DNA of 64,000 nucleotides from Roseovarius mucosus (GCF_002080415.1 NZ_CP020474.1:2059501-2123500), one strand, 5' to 3'. Shown: positions 1 to 9,517, numbered from the stretch's first letter. A program made the numbers and translations. The notes: generated from the letters alone by a model not told the origin.

Positions 1-268
1 GGAGGAGGGCGGTAAAGGTTTCATCATCCGACAAACCGGTGCCATAGGTAAACGAGCAGCCATAAATTGCGACACGCGGTCCCTGCGCGGTCTGGGATCC
101 AGGGACATAACGCCAGCCATCAGCCGCAATGTTCTGAAAAATGCCACTGCGAAACGCCACACGGACCGTATGTTCGGGCGACAGCCGCCAACCCAAAACG
201 GGATCCGGGCGAAACATGAGCCGGGGCTTGCTCACGATTTTGCGTGTTTCAAGATGGGAAAATGGCAT
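1..268 (-). CDS. SGNH/GDSL hydrolase-like protein, C-terminally truncated by window edge
   Basis: The reading frame opens at ATG 268 on the minus strand and runs off the left edge with no stop, giving 89 visible residues. Residues 66-79 (VAIYGCSFTYGTGL, followed by SDDETF) resemble block I of SGNH/GDSL esterases, where a serine after GD/GC is the nucleophile and an E-T-F tail is common. Here the usual GDS is GCS. No signal peptide is visible. The rest of the catalytic domain, with the expected C-terminal D-x-x-H, is outside the window, so the substrate cannot be inferred. The call rests on one motif. Confidence 0.55.
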   Translation of the reverse strand, partial: MPFSHLETRKIVSKPRLMFRPDPVLGWRLSPEHTVRVAFRSGIFQNIAADGWRYVPGSQTAQGPRVAIYGCSFTYGTGLSDDETFTALL

Positions 269-533
269 GATGTGATTGTATCGCTGCTCGTCTTGTGTCG
301 CCACTCATAAGGTCAAATTTCAGGCTTTCCAAAGTTAATCGGCCAGATCCCCATATCCCGAACGCAGCCTTTAGCGCATTCGTTCGCAACGCTGCTGATC
401 CTTGTGACGGCTCAACTTTTACAAGTTATGTACCACAGTCCACCGCTTTTAGCTGAATTCGACGCAAAAAATCATGGAGCGCTTTATGCACTCCTGCAAT
501 ACCTCCGGAGAGAACAATATTTCATTGGTTTTG

Positions 534-610
534 TGGTGACCCCGGCAGGATTCGAACCTGCAACCTGCCCCTTAGGAGGGGGCTGCTCTATCCTGTTGAG
601 CCACGGGGCC
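534..610 (-). tRNA. tRNA-Arg (anticodon CCT)
   Basis: Read on the minus strand, the acceptor stem GGCCCCG pairs with CGGGGTC (one G-U). The D arm carries GCTC/GAGC, the anticodon stem is GCCCC/GGGGC around the loop CTCCTAA (anticodon CCT, reading AGG), and the T arm is GCAGG-TTCGAAT-CCTGC. The discriminator is A and the 3' CCA is encoded at 536-534. The flanks (269-533 and 611-757) hold no gene I can support. Confidence 0.96.
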
Positions 611-757
611 ACGCGGGGAACTGATTAGCGCGAGCGAGGGCCTTTGTCATCGTCCGATTTCCCTGTCAGCGTGTTTTGCCGTGGATTCACGCAGGCAGCT
701 TGATCCTGTCAGGGTGTTCGCGGTAACAAAGGCGTAGGACCTTGTGGACATCCCTCC

Positions 758-1783
758 GTGACCCAGCATGACAGACATCCCCTGACCCTTCGCGACGTGT
801 CCGAGGCCGCGGGCGTGTCTGAAATGACGGTAAGCCGCGTTCTGCGCAATAAGGGCGATGTTTCGGAGGGCACGCGGCAACGGGTGCTCGAAGCGGCCAA
901 GCGGTTAGGATACGTGCCCAACAAGATTGCGGGGGCTTTGGCCAGTCAGCGCGTCAATCTTGTTGCAGTTATCATTCCGTCGATGTCGAACATGGTTTTT
1001 CCCGAGGTGATGACAGGAATTAGCCGGGTTCTTGAGGAAACCGAGTTGCAACCCGTGGTCGGGCTGACAGGATATCGGCCTGAGAAAGAGGAAAAAGTCC
1101 TCTACGAAATGCTGTCCTGGCGCCCGTCTGGCGTGATCATCGCAGGGCTGGAGCATTCGGATGCAAGCCGCGCCATGTTGCGGGCAAGCGGGATTCCCGT
1201 GGTCGAGATCATGGATGTGGACGGCACACCGATTGACTCGGTCGTGGGGATTTCGCACCGGCGCGCCGGACAGCAGATGGCGCAAGCTATCATCAAGGCA
1301 GGCTATCGGCGGATCGGGTTCATGGGCACCAAGATGCCACTCGACCACCGGGCGCGCAAACGCTTTGAGGGATTTACCGAAGCTCTGGCCAAGGCTGGGA
1401 TCGAGATGGCGGATCACGAGTTTTACTCCGGCGGATCAGCGCTGCTCAAGGGGCGGGAAATGACCGCTGAGATGCTACGGCGTACACCGGATCTGGATTT
1501 CCTCTATTATTCCAACGACATGATTGGGGCGGGCGGGCTGCTCTATCTGTTAGAGCAGGGGATCGACATTCCCAATGATATGGGGCTCGCTGGCTTTAAT
1601 GGCGTCGAACTGTTGGAAGGGTTGCCGCGGGCACTTGCAACGATGGACGCCTGCCGGCTGGAGATCGGGCGGCGTGCCGCCGAGATCATCGCGGCCCGCG
1701 CGTCAAACCCCGAGGATAGTGCCCCGGTGCGCATCACGCTCGAGCCGACGCTGAGCCTTGGCGATACATTGCGGCGGCGCTGA
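758..1783 (+). CDS. LacI-family transcriptional regulator
   Basis: This is a 341-residue repressor of the usual LacI length. Residues 10-32 form the N-terminal helix-turn-helix (LTLRDVSEAAGVSEMTVSR), followed by the hinge helix (KRLGYVPNKIAGALAS). A periplasmic-binding-protein-like sugar or acid sensor domain fills about 60-335. The start is GTG 758. The gene sits 107 bases upstream of a beta-hydroxyacid dehydrogenase gene in the same direction. A near-perfect dyad at 1815-1840 in that gap is a plausible target. LacI members with acid dehydrogenases often respond to sugar acids such as gluconate, but the ligand here is unknown. Confidence 0.9.
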   Translation: MTQHDRHPLTLRDVSEAAGVSEMTVSRVLRNKGDVSEGTRQRVLEAAKRLGYVPNKIAGALASQRVNLVAVIIPSMSNMVFPEVMTGISRVLEETELQPVVGLTGYRPEKEEKVLYEMLSWRPSGVIIAGLEHSDASRAMLRASGIPVVEIMDVDGTPIDSVVGISHRRAGQQMAQAIIKAGYRRIGFMGTKMPLDHRARKRFEGFTEALAKAGIEMADHEFYSGGSALLKGREMTAEMLRRTPDLDFLYYSNDMIGAGGLLYLLEQGIDIPNDMGLAGFNGVELLEGLPRALATMDACRLEIGRRAAEIIAARASNPEDSAPVRITLEPTLSLGDTLRRR

Positions 1784-1814
1784 TCATCTTTTGCCTGAAA
1801 CTGTCGCAAATGGC

Positions 1815-1840
1815 TTTGCAATTCGGAACCGAATCGCAAA
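1815..1840. promoter_or_regulatory. 26-bp dyad, candidate LacI-type operator
   Basis: The outer arms are TTTGC (1815-1819) and GCAAA (1836-1840). The inner arms are ATTCGG (1821-1826) and CCGAAT (1829-1834), around a central AA. Eleven of thirteen half-site positions are symmetric. The two-base centre makes an RNA hairpin unlikely, so a protein-binding DNA dyad is the better reading. It lies between the LacI gene and the dehydrogenase gene, 50 bases before the latter's start. Confidence 0.5.
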
Positions 1841-1890
1841 AGGCTGCGCGGAGTCGTCCAAAGAGCGGCGCAGGGAGAGGATAAAAAGAC

Positions 1891-2838
1891 ATGAAGATCG
1901 GTTTCATCGGGCTGGGCAATGTGGGCGGCAAACTGTCGGGCAGTCTGCTGCGCAATGGCCATGATCTGACAGTGCATGACCTGAACGCGGATCTGGTCAG
2001 TGATTTTGTCGCGCGCGGGGCCAAGGCAGCCACAAGCCCGGCACAGATGATGCGCGACTGCGAGGTGGTGATCACCTGTCTGCCGTCGCCCGCGGCGTCG
2101 GATGCGGTAATGCAGCAGATGCTGCCAGAGGTCGGGCCTGGCAAGATCTGGATGGAAATGTCCACCACCGATGCCGATGAAATCCGCCGTTTGGGCGGGC
2201 TTGTGATCGCGGCAGGCGGGGCGGCGGTGGATTGTCCGGTTTCAGGTGGGTGCCACCGGGCCGATACCGGCAATATCTCGATCTTTGCGGGCTGTGACCG
2301 GGCCACGTTTGAACGGATTCTGCCGCTCTTGAAAACCTTGGGTCGGCGGCTCTTGCATACGGGCGAGATCGGTAGCGCGTCCTTGCTCAAGGTGATGACG
2401 AATTATCTGGCGACCGCCAATCTTCTGACGCTGTGTGAGGCGATGGTGACGATGAAGGGCGCGGGGCTGGACCTTGCGACCACTTATGAAGCGATCAAGA
2501 TCAGTTCCGGCACGTCCTTTGTGCATGAGACCGAAAGCCAGGTCATTCTGAACGGCAGCCGCGACATCAGCTTTACCATGGATCTGGTGAAAAAGGACAT
2601 TGGCCTGTTTCAAAAGATTGCCGATGACGCAGGCGTGCCGCTGGAAATTTCGCCGCTGATGATATCGATCTTTGATGACGGTATCCGGCGTTATGGCGCA
2701 CGTGCGCAGTCGGATGACATCATTCGGCGGCTGGAAGAGGCGACCGGCCTCGACATTCGTGCGCCCGGCTTTCCGGCCGAGATGGTCGACGACGAGCCCG
2801 AGGAGCAGGGCTATGAGGTGGTGCCGCCGGGGCGGTAG
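1891..2838 (+). CDS. NAD(P)-dependent beta-hydroxyacid dehydrogenase (3-hydroxyisobutyrate dehydrogenase family)
   Basis: This 315-residue cytosolic oxidoreductase has the family layout. An N-terminal Rossmann fold carries GLGNVG at 7-12, the substrate loop DCPVSGG lies at 114-120, and an all-alpha C-terminal domain holds the catalytic lysine K167 with N171 (KVMTN). The family oxidises 3-hydroxyisobutyrate, tartronate semialdehyde or 6-phosphogluconate-like substrates. The sequence does not decide which. The RBS-like GGGAGAGG lies about 10 bases before ATG 1891. It probably belongs to the regulon of the LacI gene upstream. The C-terminus is acidic (DDEPEEQG), which is not a family hallmark. 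Confidence 0.85.
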   Translation: MKIGFIGLGNVGGKLSGSLLRNGHDLTVHDLNADLVSDFVARGAKAATSPAQMMRDCEVVITCLPSPAASDAVMQQMLPEVGPGKIWMEMSTTDADEIRRLGGLVIAAGGAAVDCPVSGGCHRADTGNISIFAGCDRATFERILPLLKTLGRRLLHTGEIGSASLLKVMTNYLATANLLTLCEAMVTMKGAGLDLATTYEAIKISSGTSFVHETESQVILNGSRDISFTMDLVKKDIGLFQKIADDAGVPLEISPLMISIFDDGIRRYGARAQSDDIIRRLEEATGLDIRAPGFPAEMVDDEPEEQGYEVVPPGR

Positions 2839-2921
2839 TCGGTTAACCACGGTTACAGGAAAGATTTGCCAGACGGGCACGCCGGGCGTCTAATCGTTGC
2901 GAGTCAAGTGAGTGGCGTGCA

Positions 2922-3914
2922 ATGTTGATGTTTGCGAGTCTTTTGGGGATGGTCGCGGTTGGGGCGGCGGCGTTCGTCGGCCTTCAGCCTGCGACCGACG
3001 AGCCTGAGGACGAGGGCGACCAGTCGGAGAGTGACAACGAGGGGCCTCGTCTGCTTGATGGTATCTTTGGGCAGGATGCGCCCATCGGCATGGGCGAGAT
3101 TATCAACGGGACGCCCGAGGCAGAGACGCTGACCGGAACCAAGGGTGGCGATCAGCTCCACGGGCAGGGGTCGGACGATACGATTTTCGGCGGCATAGGG
3201 GATGACAGCCTGCTTGGTGGCCCCGGCAATGATCGGATTTCCGGAGATGCCGGCGATGACACCCTCCATGGTGGCGACGGGATGGATTCCCTCTTTGGCG
3301 GAGAGGGCGCAGATACTCTCTATGGCCACAATGACGCGGATGAACTCTCTGGCGGCGATGGCGATGACAGTCTGGTCGGTAGCGCCGGAAATGATCTGTT
3401 GCGCGGGGATGCGGGCCACGATGCGCTGCATGGCGATATCGGCGATGACACGTTGCAGGGGGGGCTCGGGCAGGACACGCTGTTTGGCGGTTGGGGCGAT
3501 GATGTGCTGGTCGGGCTGGTCGATGACACCGCAACGCCCACGCTTGATGACAGCGACGCGCGCGACTTTCTGAATGGCGGCTCCGGTGACGATCTTATCC
3601 TTGCTGGTCATGGTGATCTGGTGACCACCGGGGCAGGTGCCGATACGGTGCTGCTGGGGGATTGGATCGAAGAAGGTCAGGCGGTAGAAATCGTTGATTT
3701 TCAACCCGAAGAGGACCGGCTGATCGTATTCTACGATGCGCAAGCTGGCGACGAACCAAGCCTGAGCCTTGAACCGGAGCCAGAGGGAGGGACATCGCAA
3801 GCCGTGTTGCTGAACGGGGTCCGGATTGCGACGATTGGCAATGCCACGGGCCTGACCCTTGATCACATCGCGCTCTTGCCACGCGAGGCTCTGCCGATGA
3901 TCCGCGGTCTCTAG
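2922..3914 (+). CDS. RTX-type calcium-binding repeat protein with N-terminal hydrophobic segment
   Basis: This 330-residue protein has three parts. Residues 1-21 are hydrophobic (signal peptide or anchor). Residues 26-40 form a strongly acidic linker. About 75-198 and 218-245 contain GGxGxDxLxG nonapeptides that would form a calcium-bound parallel beta-roll. The last 85 residues are non-repetitive. Classical RTX exoproteins have no N-terminal signal and leave by type I secretion, so the hydrophobic N-terminus is unusual and suggests Sec export or anchoring. No type I secretion genes are nearby. It is probably surface or periplasmic. Function is unknown. Confidence 0.75.
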   Translation: MLMFASLLGMVAVGAAAFVGLQPATDEPEDEGDQSESDNEGPRLLDGIFGQDAPIGMGEIINGTPEAETLTGTKGGDQLHGQGSDDTIFGGIGDDSLLGGPGNDRISGDAGDDTLHGGDGMDSLFGGEGADTLYGHNDADELSGGDGDDSLVGSAGNDLLRGDAGHDALHGDIGDDTLQGGLGQDTLFGGWGDDVLVGLVDDTATPTLDDSDARDFLNGGSGDDLILAGHGDLVTTGAGADTVLLGDWIEEGQAVEIVDFQPEEDRLIVFYDAQAGDEPSLSLEPEPEGGTSQAVLLNGVRIATIGNATGLTLDHIALLPREALPMIRGL

Positions 3915-4069
3915 CCGCAGACAAACGGCACATCGCGATTCACGCTTTCCATTTCAGGCGTTTTCCCCTATACGCGCGTATCCTTTGGGCACGGTCCCAA
4001 GGGTGTTCCATGGACCTTGCTGGACGACATCCCGGCTTGTGCCCGACACTTTTATGCAAGGAGACCCCG

Positions 4070-4339
4070 ATGTCGATTACTGCCGCAGAAAAAGACCGCG
4101 TTATCAAGGAATTCGCAACCAAAGAAGGCGACACCGGTTCGCCCGAAGTGCAGATTGCAATCCTGACCTCGCGTATCACCACGCTGACCGAGCATTTCAA
4201 GACCCACAAGAAAGACAACCATGGTCGTCGTGGTCTCTTGATGATGGTCGCACAGCGCCGCAAGCTGCTGGATTACCTCAAGGGCAAGAATGAGGCCCGC
4301 TATCAGGACCTCATCAAGCGCCTCGGCATCCGCCGCTAA
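4070..4339 (+). CDS. rpsO: 30S ribosomal protein S15
   Basis: This is 89 residues, the exact family length, beginning [10 protein letters not shown]. It contains the S15 core with [10 protein letters not shown], the H-x-x-D-H-H-S/N-R-R-G-type segment ([10 protein letters not shown]) and a C-terminal KRLGIRR. It binds 16S rRNA near the central domain early in 30S assembly. AAGGAG at 4058-4063 precedes ATG 4070 by six bases, which rules out the longer upstream frame. It is followed by an intrinsic terminator and then pnp, the classic rpsO-pnp order. Confidence 0.98.
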   Translation: MSITAAEKDRVIKEFATKEGDTGSPEVQIAILTSRITTLTEHFKTHKKDNHGRRGLLMMVAQRRKLLDYLKGKNEARYQDLIKRLGIRR

Positions 4340-4348
4340 GACAAAATA

Positions 4349-4374
4349 CCGCGCCCCCAATAGGGCGCGGTTTT
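4349..4374 (+). terminator. rpsO-pnp intergenic intrinsic terminator/attenuator
   Basis: CCGCGCCC (4349-4356) pairs with GGGCGCGG (4363-4370) around a six-base loop, and TTTT follows. It lies ten bases after the rpsO stop. Since pnp follows in the same direction, it probably works as a partial terminator. Confidence 0.85.
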
Positions 4375-4510
4375 CGTATGATCCGATTGCTGTCCCGGTT
4401 TGGCTTTGCCGAGAGAGCAGGATGAAGAACCAAAAGCCGCGGGGCAATGCGGCCCCGGATGCAAATGGGCCCGACGGGATACGCCCGGACCGGCCAACTT
4501 AGGAAACGTG

Positions 4511-6652
4511 ATGTTCAAAGAGACGAAAAAATCGATGCAGTGGGGGGAGGAAACCCTCACTCTGGAAACTGGCAAAATCGCCCGTCAGGCGGATGGGACT
4601 GTGATTGCTACGCTTGGCGAGACCTCGGTCATGGCCAATGTGACCTTTGCCAAAGAGGCAAAACCCGGTCAGGATTTCTTTCCGCTGACCGTGCATTATC
4701 AAGAGAAATACTATGCCGCAGGCAAAGTGCCCGGCGGCTTTTTCAAGCGCGAAGCGCGCCCCTCTGAGAAAGAGACGCTGACCGCACGCTTGATCGACCG
4801 TCCGATCCGCCCGCTGTTTGTGCCGGGTTTCAAACATGAAACGCTGGTAATGTGCACCGTGCTGAGCCACGATCTGGTGAATGATCCCGATATCGTGGCC
4901 TTGATCGCAACCTCTGCGGCATTGACGATTTCGGGCGCGCCCTTCATGGGTCCGATTGCAGGGTGCCGCGTGGGTTTTGTGGACGGGGAATATATCCTCA
5001 ACCCCGAAATCGACGACATGCACGATCTGCGCAACAACCCCGAGCAGCGTCTCGATCTGGTTGTCGCGGGCACTAAAGATGCCGTGATGATGGTGGAATC
5101 CGAGGCCTATGAGCTGACCGAAGAGGAAATGCTGGGCGCGGTCACCTTTGCGCATGAACAGCTCAAGCCGGTTTGCGATCTGATCATCTCGTTGGCCGAA
5201 GACTGTGCCAAAGAGCCGTTCAATTTCACCCCGCCGGATTACTCTGATCTTTATGCGGCTGTGAAAGCAGCCGGTGAAGAGCAGATGCGCGCCGCATTTG
5301 CCATTCGCGACAAGCAGGAGCGCACCCATGCGATTTCCGCTGCACGCGAGGCGATCAAGGCCAAGCTAAGCGACGAGCAGCTTGAGGATCAGAACCTTGG
5401 TTCGGCGTTCAAGAAGCTGGAATCGACGGTTCTGCGCGGTGACGTTGTCAAGAATGGCAACCGGATCGACGGGCGTCGTTTGGATGAAATCCGTCCCATC
5501 GTATGCGAAACCGGCCTCTTGCCGCGGACCCATGGCTCGTCGCTGTTCACGCGTGGCGAAACGCAGGCACTGGTTGTGACCACCCTTGGCACCGGCGATG
5601 ATGAACAGTTCATCGACGCGCTGCACGGCAATTTCAAATCCAACTTCCTGCTGCATTACAACTTCCCCCCCTATTCGGTGGGCGAAGCTGGGCGGGTCGG
5701 GGCACCGGGACGTCGTGAAATCGGTCACGGCAAACTCGCGTGGCGCGCGCTTCAGGCGGTTCTGCCGCCGGCGACAGATTTCCCCTATACCGTGCGTCTG
5801 GTGTCCGAGATCACGGAATCGAACGGTTCTTCGTCCATGGCGTCAGTCTGTGGCGGGTCGCTGTCGATGATGGATGCGGGCGTGCCGCTCAAGACATCCG
5901 TGGCCGGTGTCGCCATGGGTCTGGTTCTGGAAGAAGACGGCTCTTTTGCGATCCTGTCGGATATTCTGGGGGATGAAGATCACCTGGGCGATATGGATTT
6001 CAAGGTGGCTGGCACCGCAGACGGTATCACCTCGCTTCAGATGGATATCAAGGTCGCAGGCATTACACCTGAGATCATGAAAAAGGCGCTGGAACAGGCG
6101 AAAGCCGGGCGTTTGCACATCCTTGGTGAAATGAACAAGGCACTCTCGGGCGCGGCAGAGTTCAGCGTACACGCACCGCGTATCGAGACCATGCAGATTC
6201 CCACCGACAAGATCCGTGAAGTCATCGGGTCGGGCGGCAAGGTGATCCGCGAGATCGTCGAGGTGTCTGGCGCCAAGGTCGATATCAACGACGAAGGCAT
6301 CATTAAGATCGCATCGCCGAACGGAGAGTCGATCAAGAAAGCCTATGACATGATCTGGTCGATCGTGGCCGAGCCGGAAGAGGGCAAGGTCTATGACGGC
6401 AAGGTCGTCAAACTTGTGGATTTTGGCGCTTTCGTCAATTTCTTTGGCAAGCGGGACGGTCTGGTGCATGTCAGCCAGATCGAGAACCGGCGCCTGAACC
6501 ATCCGAGCGATGTGCTCAAGGAAGGGCAGGACGTAAAGGTCAAACTCTTGGGCTTTGACGATCGCGGTAAGGTGCGTCTGTCGATGAAAGTTGTCGATCA
6601 GGTCACTGGCGAAGAAATCGTGCCTGAGAAGGGTGAAAAAGAAGCCGAGTAA
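4511..6652 (+). CDS. pnp: Polyribonucleotide nucleotidyltransferase (PNPase)
   Basis: This 713-residue enzyme phosphorolyses RNA 3' to 5' and takes part in mRNA decay with RNase E. It has two RNase PH domains (the second with the FFRRGETQ-like [12 protein letters not shown] near residue 380), an intervening helical domain, a KH domain near 555-615 ([15 protein letters not shown]) and an S1 domain near 620-690 ([13 protein letters not shown]). The start is ATG 4511, matching the family N-terminus (MFKETKKS) and preceded by AGGAAA. Its mRNA leader is only 137 bases after the rpsO terminator, where PNPase autoregulation by RNase III is known in enterobacteria. Confidence 0.97.
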   Translation: MFKETKKSMQWGEETLTLETGKIARQADGTVIATLGETSVMANVTFAKEAKPGQDFFPLTVHYQEKYYAAGKVPGGFFKREARPSEKETLTARLIDRPIRPLFVPGFKHETLVMCTVLSHDLVNDPDIVALIATSAALTISGAPFMGPIAGCRVGFVDGEYILNPEIDDMHDLRNNPEQRLDLVVAGTKDAVMMVESEAYELTEEEMLGAVTFAHEQLKPVCDLIISLAEDCAKEPFNFTPPDYSDLYAAVKAAGEEQMRAAFAIRDKQERTHAISAAREAIKAKLSDEQLEDQNLGSAFKKLESTVLRGDVVKNGNRIDGRRLDEIRPIVCETGLLPRTHGSSLFTRGETQALVVTTLGTGDDEQFIDALHGNFKSNFLLHYNFPPYSVGEAGRVGAPGRREIGHGKLAWRALQAVLPPATDFPYTVRLVSEITESNGSSSMASVCGGSLSMMDAGVPLKTSVAGVAMGLVLEEDGSFAILSDILGDEDHLGDMDFKVAGTADGITSLQMDIKVAGITPEIMKKALEQAKAGRLHILGEMNKALSGAAEFSVHAPRIETMQIPTDKIREVIGSGGKVIREIVEVSGAKVDINDEGIIKIASPNGESIKKAYDMIWSIVAEPEEGKVYDGKVVKLVDFGAFVNFFGKRDGLVHVSQIENRRLNHPSDVLKEGQDVKVKLLGFDDRGKVRLSMKVVDQVTGEEIVPEKGEKEAE

Positions 6653-6675
6653 GAAGGCATCTCAACACGTGAAAG

Positions 6676-6711
6676 GAGGCCCCGGTGGAAACACTGGGGC
6701 CTCTCTTTTTT
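6676..6711 (+). terminator. pnp intrinsic terminator
   Basis: GAGGCCCC (6676-6683) pairs with GGGGCCTC (6696-6703). An inner GTG/CAC extends the stem around GAAA, and a T-run (TCTTTTTT) follows. It is the strongest terminator-like signal in the window and ends the rpsO-pnp unit. Confidence 0.9.
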
Positions 6712-6896
6712 CAATCTGGACAACGGCGGCGCAAAGATAAGGTTTTCCATACGGGCCTTTAACCTGATTTATTCCCCATGAATGAAGGCTTGGTTTCTGC
6801 GATATGTATCCATGTGGATAGGTATACTTGTGCTCTGGTCTCTGTTGTTTTGTAATTGGCTGTGCCATCACTCACGTTCTTGCACGCCAATGCGCG
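6712..6896 (+). other. Gene-less spacer between two similar terminators; possible small RNA
   Basis: No supported coding frame lies in these 185 bases. The stretch is bounded by the pnp terminator on the left and, on the right, by a second terminator whose stem and GAAA loop resemble the first. A terminator with no gene in front of it suggests an independent short transcript ending near 6920. I cannot identify an RNA family or a convincing promoter. Confidence 0.35.
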
Positions 6897-6920
6897 CCCC
6901 GGTGGAAACACCGGGGTTTT
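6897..6920 (+). terminator. Second intrinsic terminator with GAAA tetraloop
   Basis: CCCCGGTG (6897-6904) pairs perfectly with CACCGGGG (6909-6916) around GAAA, and TTTT follows. The T-run is on the plus strand, so it faces the convergent glutathione peroxidase gene rather than serving it. It repeats the core of the pnp terminator (CCCCGGTGGAAACAC). Confidence 0.7.
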
Positions 6921-6966
6921 GCATTTCAGGGCAATCGGCACCAGTTGCGCGTGATTTGCGGCCCAG

Positions 6967-7485
6967 TTAGTTGAGCATCGCCTCAATCTTTTCCGTGATC
7001 TGACCGGAGGTTGGGCGCGTGGTAGAGCCCCACGTGCCAGCAACACGGCCATCAGGGGCTATCAATACCTTGTTGAAGTTCCACGTTGGCGCAAAACCGG
7101 TCTCGGCCAGAACCGACGCATAGAAGGGGTGCACCGCCTCGCCGCGCACCGAGGTGATCGTCGTCATTGGGATGTCGAGGCCAAAGTTTACCTCGCAAAA
7201 TTCCTTAACCTCTGCCTCGCTCGACAGCTCTTGCCTAAAGTCATCCGACGGCACCGCAAGCACAACAAGGCCACGGTCACGGTACTGATCATAGAGGGCC
7301 TGAAGCCCGTCGTATTGAGGGGTAAAGCCACAGCGCGAGGCGGTGTTGACCACAAGAACAGGTTGCCCCGCCCACTCAGAGAGGCGAATTTCACCGCCGT
7401 CAATATTGCCAAAAGGCGCGTCTAGATCGAGCGCCATGGCTGGTACCGAAATAAGGGACGCAAGTATGATCGCGATTACACGCAT
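6967..7485 (-). CDS. Exported glutathione peroxidase-family protein
   Basis: This is 172 residues. Residues 1-18 form a signal peptide (MRVIAIILASLISVPAMA), so the enzyme is probably periplasmic. It has the thioredoxin fold with TASRCGFTPQY (peroxidatic Cys52, not selenocysteine), FCEVNF, and WNFNKVLI near 137 carrying the tetrad Trp and Asn. Bacterial cysteine GPx enzymes usually use thioredoxin-like donors to reduce hydroperoxides. ATG 7485 is chosen because AGGAGG lies seven bases upstream and it starts the signal peptide; longer in-frame starts have neither. It is divergent from msrB-msrA across 121 bases, suggesting an oxidant-repair locus. Confidence 0.88.
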   Translation of the reverse strand: MRVIAIILASLISVPAMALDLDAPFGNIDGGEIRLSEWAGQPVLVVNTASRCGFTPQYDGLQALYDQYRDRGLVVLAVPSDDFRQELSSEAEVKEFCEVNFGLDIPMTTITSVRGEAVHPFYASVLAETGFAPTWNFNKVLIAPDGRVAGTWGSTTRPTSGQITEKIEAMLN

Positions 7486-7606
7486 GGTATCCTCCTGCTT
7501 TGGTAAGAGTACGCGACACGCTCGGCTTCGGATCACCACGACAGGTATTTGATTTTCGCGGCGAAGATCCATCTGTTACCATGGATCTATCACAGGAGGC
7601 GCAGAC

Positions 7607-8056
7607 TTGACCCAATATCTCAAGACGTCGGAAAAAATCGCGGCCCTCAGCCCCGAGCAATTCCGGATAACACAAAAGAACGGAACGGAGCATCCCGGAA
7701 CCGGCAAATACCTGCACAACAAAGAGCCAGGGATTTACGTGGATGTCGTAAGCGGGGAGCCGCTTTTTGCCAGTTCGGATAAATACGAGTCCGGTTGTGG
7801 CTGGCCGAGCTTTACCAAGCCGCTGGAGCCTGCGCATGTCAAGGAGTTGCATGATTTCACCCTTGGTATGATCCGGACCGAAGTGCGCAGCGCTCATGGC
7901 GACAGCCATCTTGGTCATGTTTTTCCAGACGGTCCGCGCGACCGCGGGGGCTTGCGCTATTGCATCAACTCAGCGAGCCTGCGATTCATACATCGTGACG
8001 ACATGGAAGCAGAGGGATACGGGGCGTATCTTGATCAGGTGGAGGATGTGACATGA
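7607..8056 (+). CDS. msrB: Peptide-methionine (R)-S-oxide reductase MsrB
   Basis: This 149-residue enzyme reduces methionine-R-sulfoxide. It has GCGWPSF at 63-69 (resolving Cys64), SHLGHVF at 100-106 and [11 protein letters not shown] with catalytic Cys119. The two CxxC zinc motifs of many MsrB proteins are absent, as in the zinc-free subgroup. The start is TTG 7607. AGGAGG at 7594-7599 sits seven bases before it and no ATG or GTG fits better. No signal peptide is visible. It overlaps msrA by the four bases ATGA, so the two are translationally coupled. Confidence 0.95.
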   Translation: MTQYLKTSEKIAALSPEQFRITQKNGTEHPGTGKYLHNKEPGIYVDVVSGEPLFASSDKYESGCGWPSFTKPLEPAHVKELHDFTLGMIRTEVRSAHGDSHLGHVFPDGPRDRGGLRYCINSASLRFIHRDDMEAEGYGAYLDQVEDVT

Positions 8057-8565
8057 GCGAACGCGCTGTTTTGGCGGGGGGTTGTTTCTGGGGCATGCAG
8101 GATCTGATCCGCAAGCTGCCCGGCGTAATCTCAACCAGCGTGGGGTATACGGGCGGGGATGTGGCGAATGCGACCTATCGCAATCACGGAACCCATGCAG
8201 AAGGAATCGAGATTTTCTTTGATCCGGCGCGCATCAGCTATCGCCGGTTGCTCGAGTTCTTCTTTCAGATCCATGATCCGACCACGATGAACCGGCAGGG
8301 CAATGATATCGGGCTCAGCTATCGGTCTGCTATCTACTATTGCAATGATGCGCAAAAGGCCGAAGCGCTGCGCACGATTGCCGATGTCGAGGCCAGCGGC
8401 ATTTGGCCCGGCAAAGTGGTGACAGAGGTGGAGCCAGTTGGCGAGTTCTGGGAGGCGGAGCCAGAGCATCAGGATTATCTCAAACGCTTCCCTCAGGGCT
8501 ATACTTGTCACTTCCCACGCGCGGATTGGGTGCTGCCCCGAAAGGCCGCAGAAACCGACGCTTAA
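8053..8565 (+). CDS. msrA: Peptide-methionine (S)-S-oxide reductase MsrA
   Basis: This 170-residue enzyme repairs methionine-S-sulfoxide and complements MsrB stereochemically. The signature GGCFWG at 9-14 holds catalytic Cys11. Other family blocks follow: GYTGG near 36, YRNHGTHAE near 46 and the H-D-P-T motif (QIHDPTT) near 77. Its ATG overlaps the msrB stop (ATGA). It is cytosolic, with no leader peptide. Confidence 0.96.
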   Translation: MSERAVLAGGCFWGMQDLIRKLPGVISTSVGYTGGDVANATYRNHGTHAEGIEIFFDPARISYRRLLEFFFQIHDPTTMNRQGNDIGLSYRSAIYYCNDAQKAEALRTIADVEASGIWPGKVVTEVEPVGEFWEAEPEHQDYLKRFPQGYTCHFPRADWVLPRKAAETDA

Positions 8566-8595
8566 CAACGGACAGAGGGTGTTGGAGCCAAGACC

Positions 8596-9516
8596 ATGCG
8601 CCCTCTGACGGGAATATCGCTCAAACTTATTTCGGTGATGCTCTTCATCACCATGTCATCGCTGATCAAGGCCACGGCGGCGCATGTGCCGCCGGGCGAA
8701 GCCGTGTTTTTTCGCTCTTTCTTTGCCATCCCAGTGATTCTCGTGTGGTTGACGCTGAGAGGGGATCTGCGCACAGGGCTCAAGGCCACTTCACCACTCA
8801 ATCATTTTTGGCGGGGCTTTGTAGGCACAGCCGCAATGGGGCTTAGTTTCGCCGCCTTGGGCATGCTGCCGCTACCCGAGGTGACGGCGCTTGGGTATGC
8901 CGCGCCGCTTTTGGTTGTGGTTTTTGCAGCGATGTTTCTCAACGAGCAGGTCGGCGTTGTCCGGATTGGCGCGGTAGCGCTTGGTCTTGGGGGGGTGCTG
9001 ATCGTTTTGGCACCACGCCTGACGGCACTGAGCGGGCCAACAGTAGAGACCGTGCAAGCGGTCGGCGCGATGCTGGCCCTGACGGGGGCAATCTGTGCGG
9101 CGCTTGCGCAGATTTATGTGCGCAAACTGGTCCAGACCGAAGAAACCAGCGCGATTGTGTTCTATTTCTCGGTCACGTCGACGGTGCTGTCCTTTCTGAC
9201 TATTCCGTTCGGCTGGGTCATGCCGACCGGACCGGAGCTTGGGCTGCTTGTTCTGGCGGGGTTGCTTGGCGGGTTGGGCCAGATCTTTCTGACCTCCTCA
9301 TATCGCTTTGCCGACGCCAGCGTAGTGGCTCCGTTCGACTATGCCTCAATCCTGTTTGCGCTTGGCATTGGCTATTTCATCTTTGACGAAGTGCCAACGC
9401 GCGCCATGCTGACAGGCGCATCACTGGTTATTCTGGCGGGAATTCTCATCATCTGGCGCGAGCGGCAATTGGGCATAAGGCGCAACAAAGCGCGCTCTGC
9501 CCGTACTCCAGAATAG
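8596..9516 (+). CDS. DMT-superfamily (EamA) transporter
   Basis: This 306-residue integral membrane protein has about ten hydrophobic helices in two EamA repeats (roughly 8-140 and 155-290). The C-terminal tail is basic and cytosolic (RERQLGIRRNKARSARTP). Such proteins export or exchange amino acids, nucleosides or other metabolites, and the substrate cannot be read from sequence. GGAG lies about nine bases before ATG 8596. It follows msrA by 30 bases and may be cotranscribed. It ends one base before the convergent oxidase gene. Confidence 0.85.
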   Translation: MRPLTGISLKLISVMLFITMSSLIKATAAHVPPGEAVFFRSFFAIPVILVWLTLRGDLRTGLKATSPLNHFWRGFVGTAAMGLSFAALGMLPLPEVTALGYAAPLLVVVFAAMFLNEQVGVVRIGAVALGLGGVLIVLAPRLTALSGPTVETVQAVGAMLALTGAICAALAQIYVRKLVQTEETSAIVFYFSVTSTVLSFLTIPFGWVMPTGPELGLLVLAGLLGGLGQIFLTSSYRFADASVVAPFDYASILFALGIGYFIFDEVPTRAMLTGASLVILAGILIIWRERQLGIRRNKARSARTPE

Positions 9517-9517
9517 A

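Noticed and set aside
404..628. Small frame covering the tRNA
   Set aside because: It reads through a complete tRNA-Arg on the other strand and part of its peptide is translated tRNA.
3040..3620. Repetitive DNA in the RTX gene as a possible repeat array
   Set aside because: The periodicity is the 27-base codon pattern of calcium-binding nonapeptides and the frame is intact.
4375..4510. Riboswitch in the pnp leader
   Set aside because: No conserved riboswitch core is visible. A structured autoregulatory leader is possible but cannot be shown by eye.
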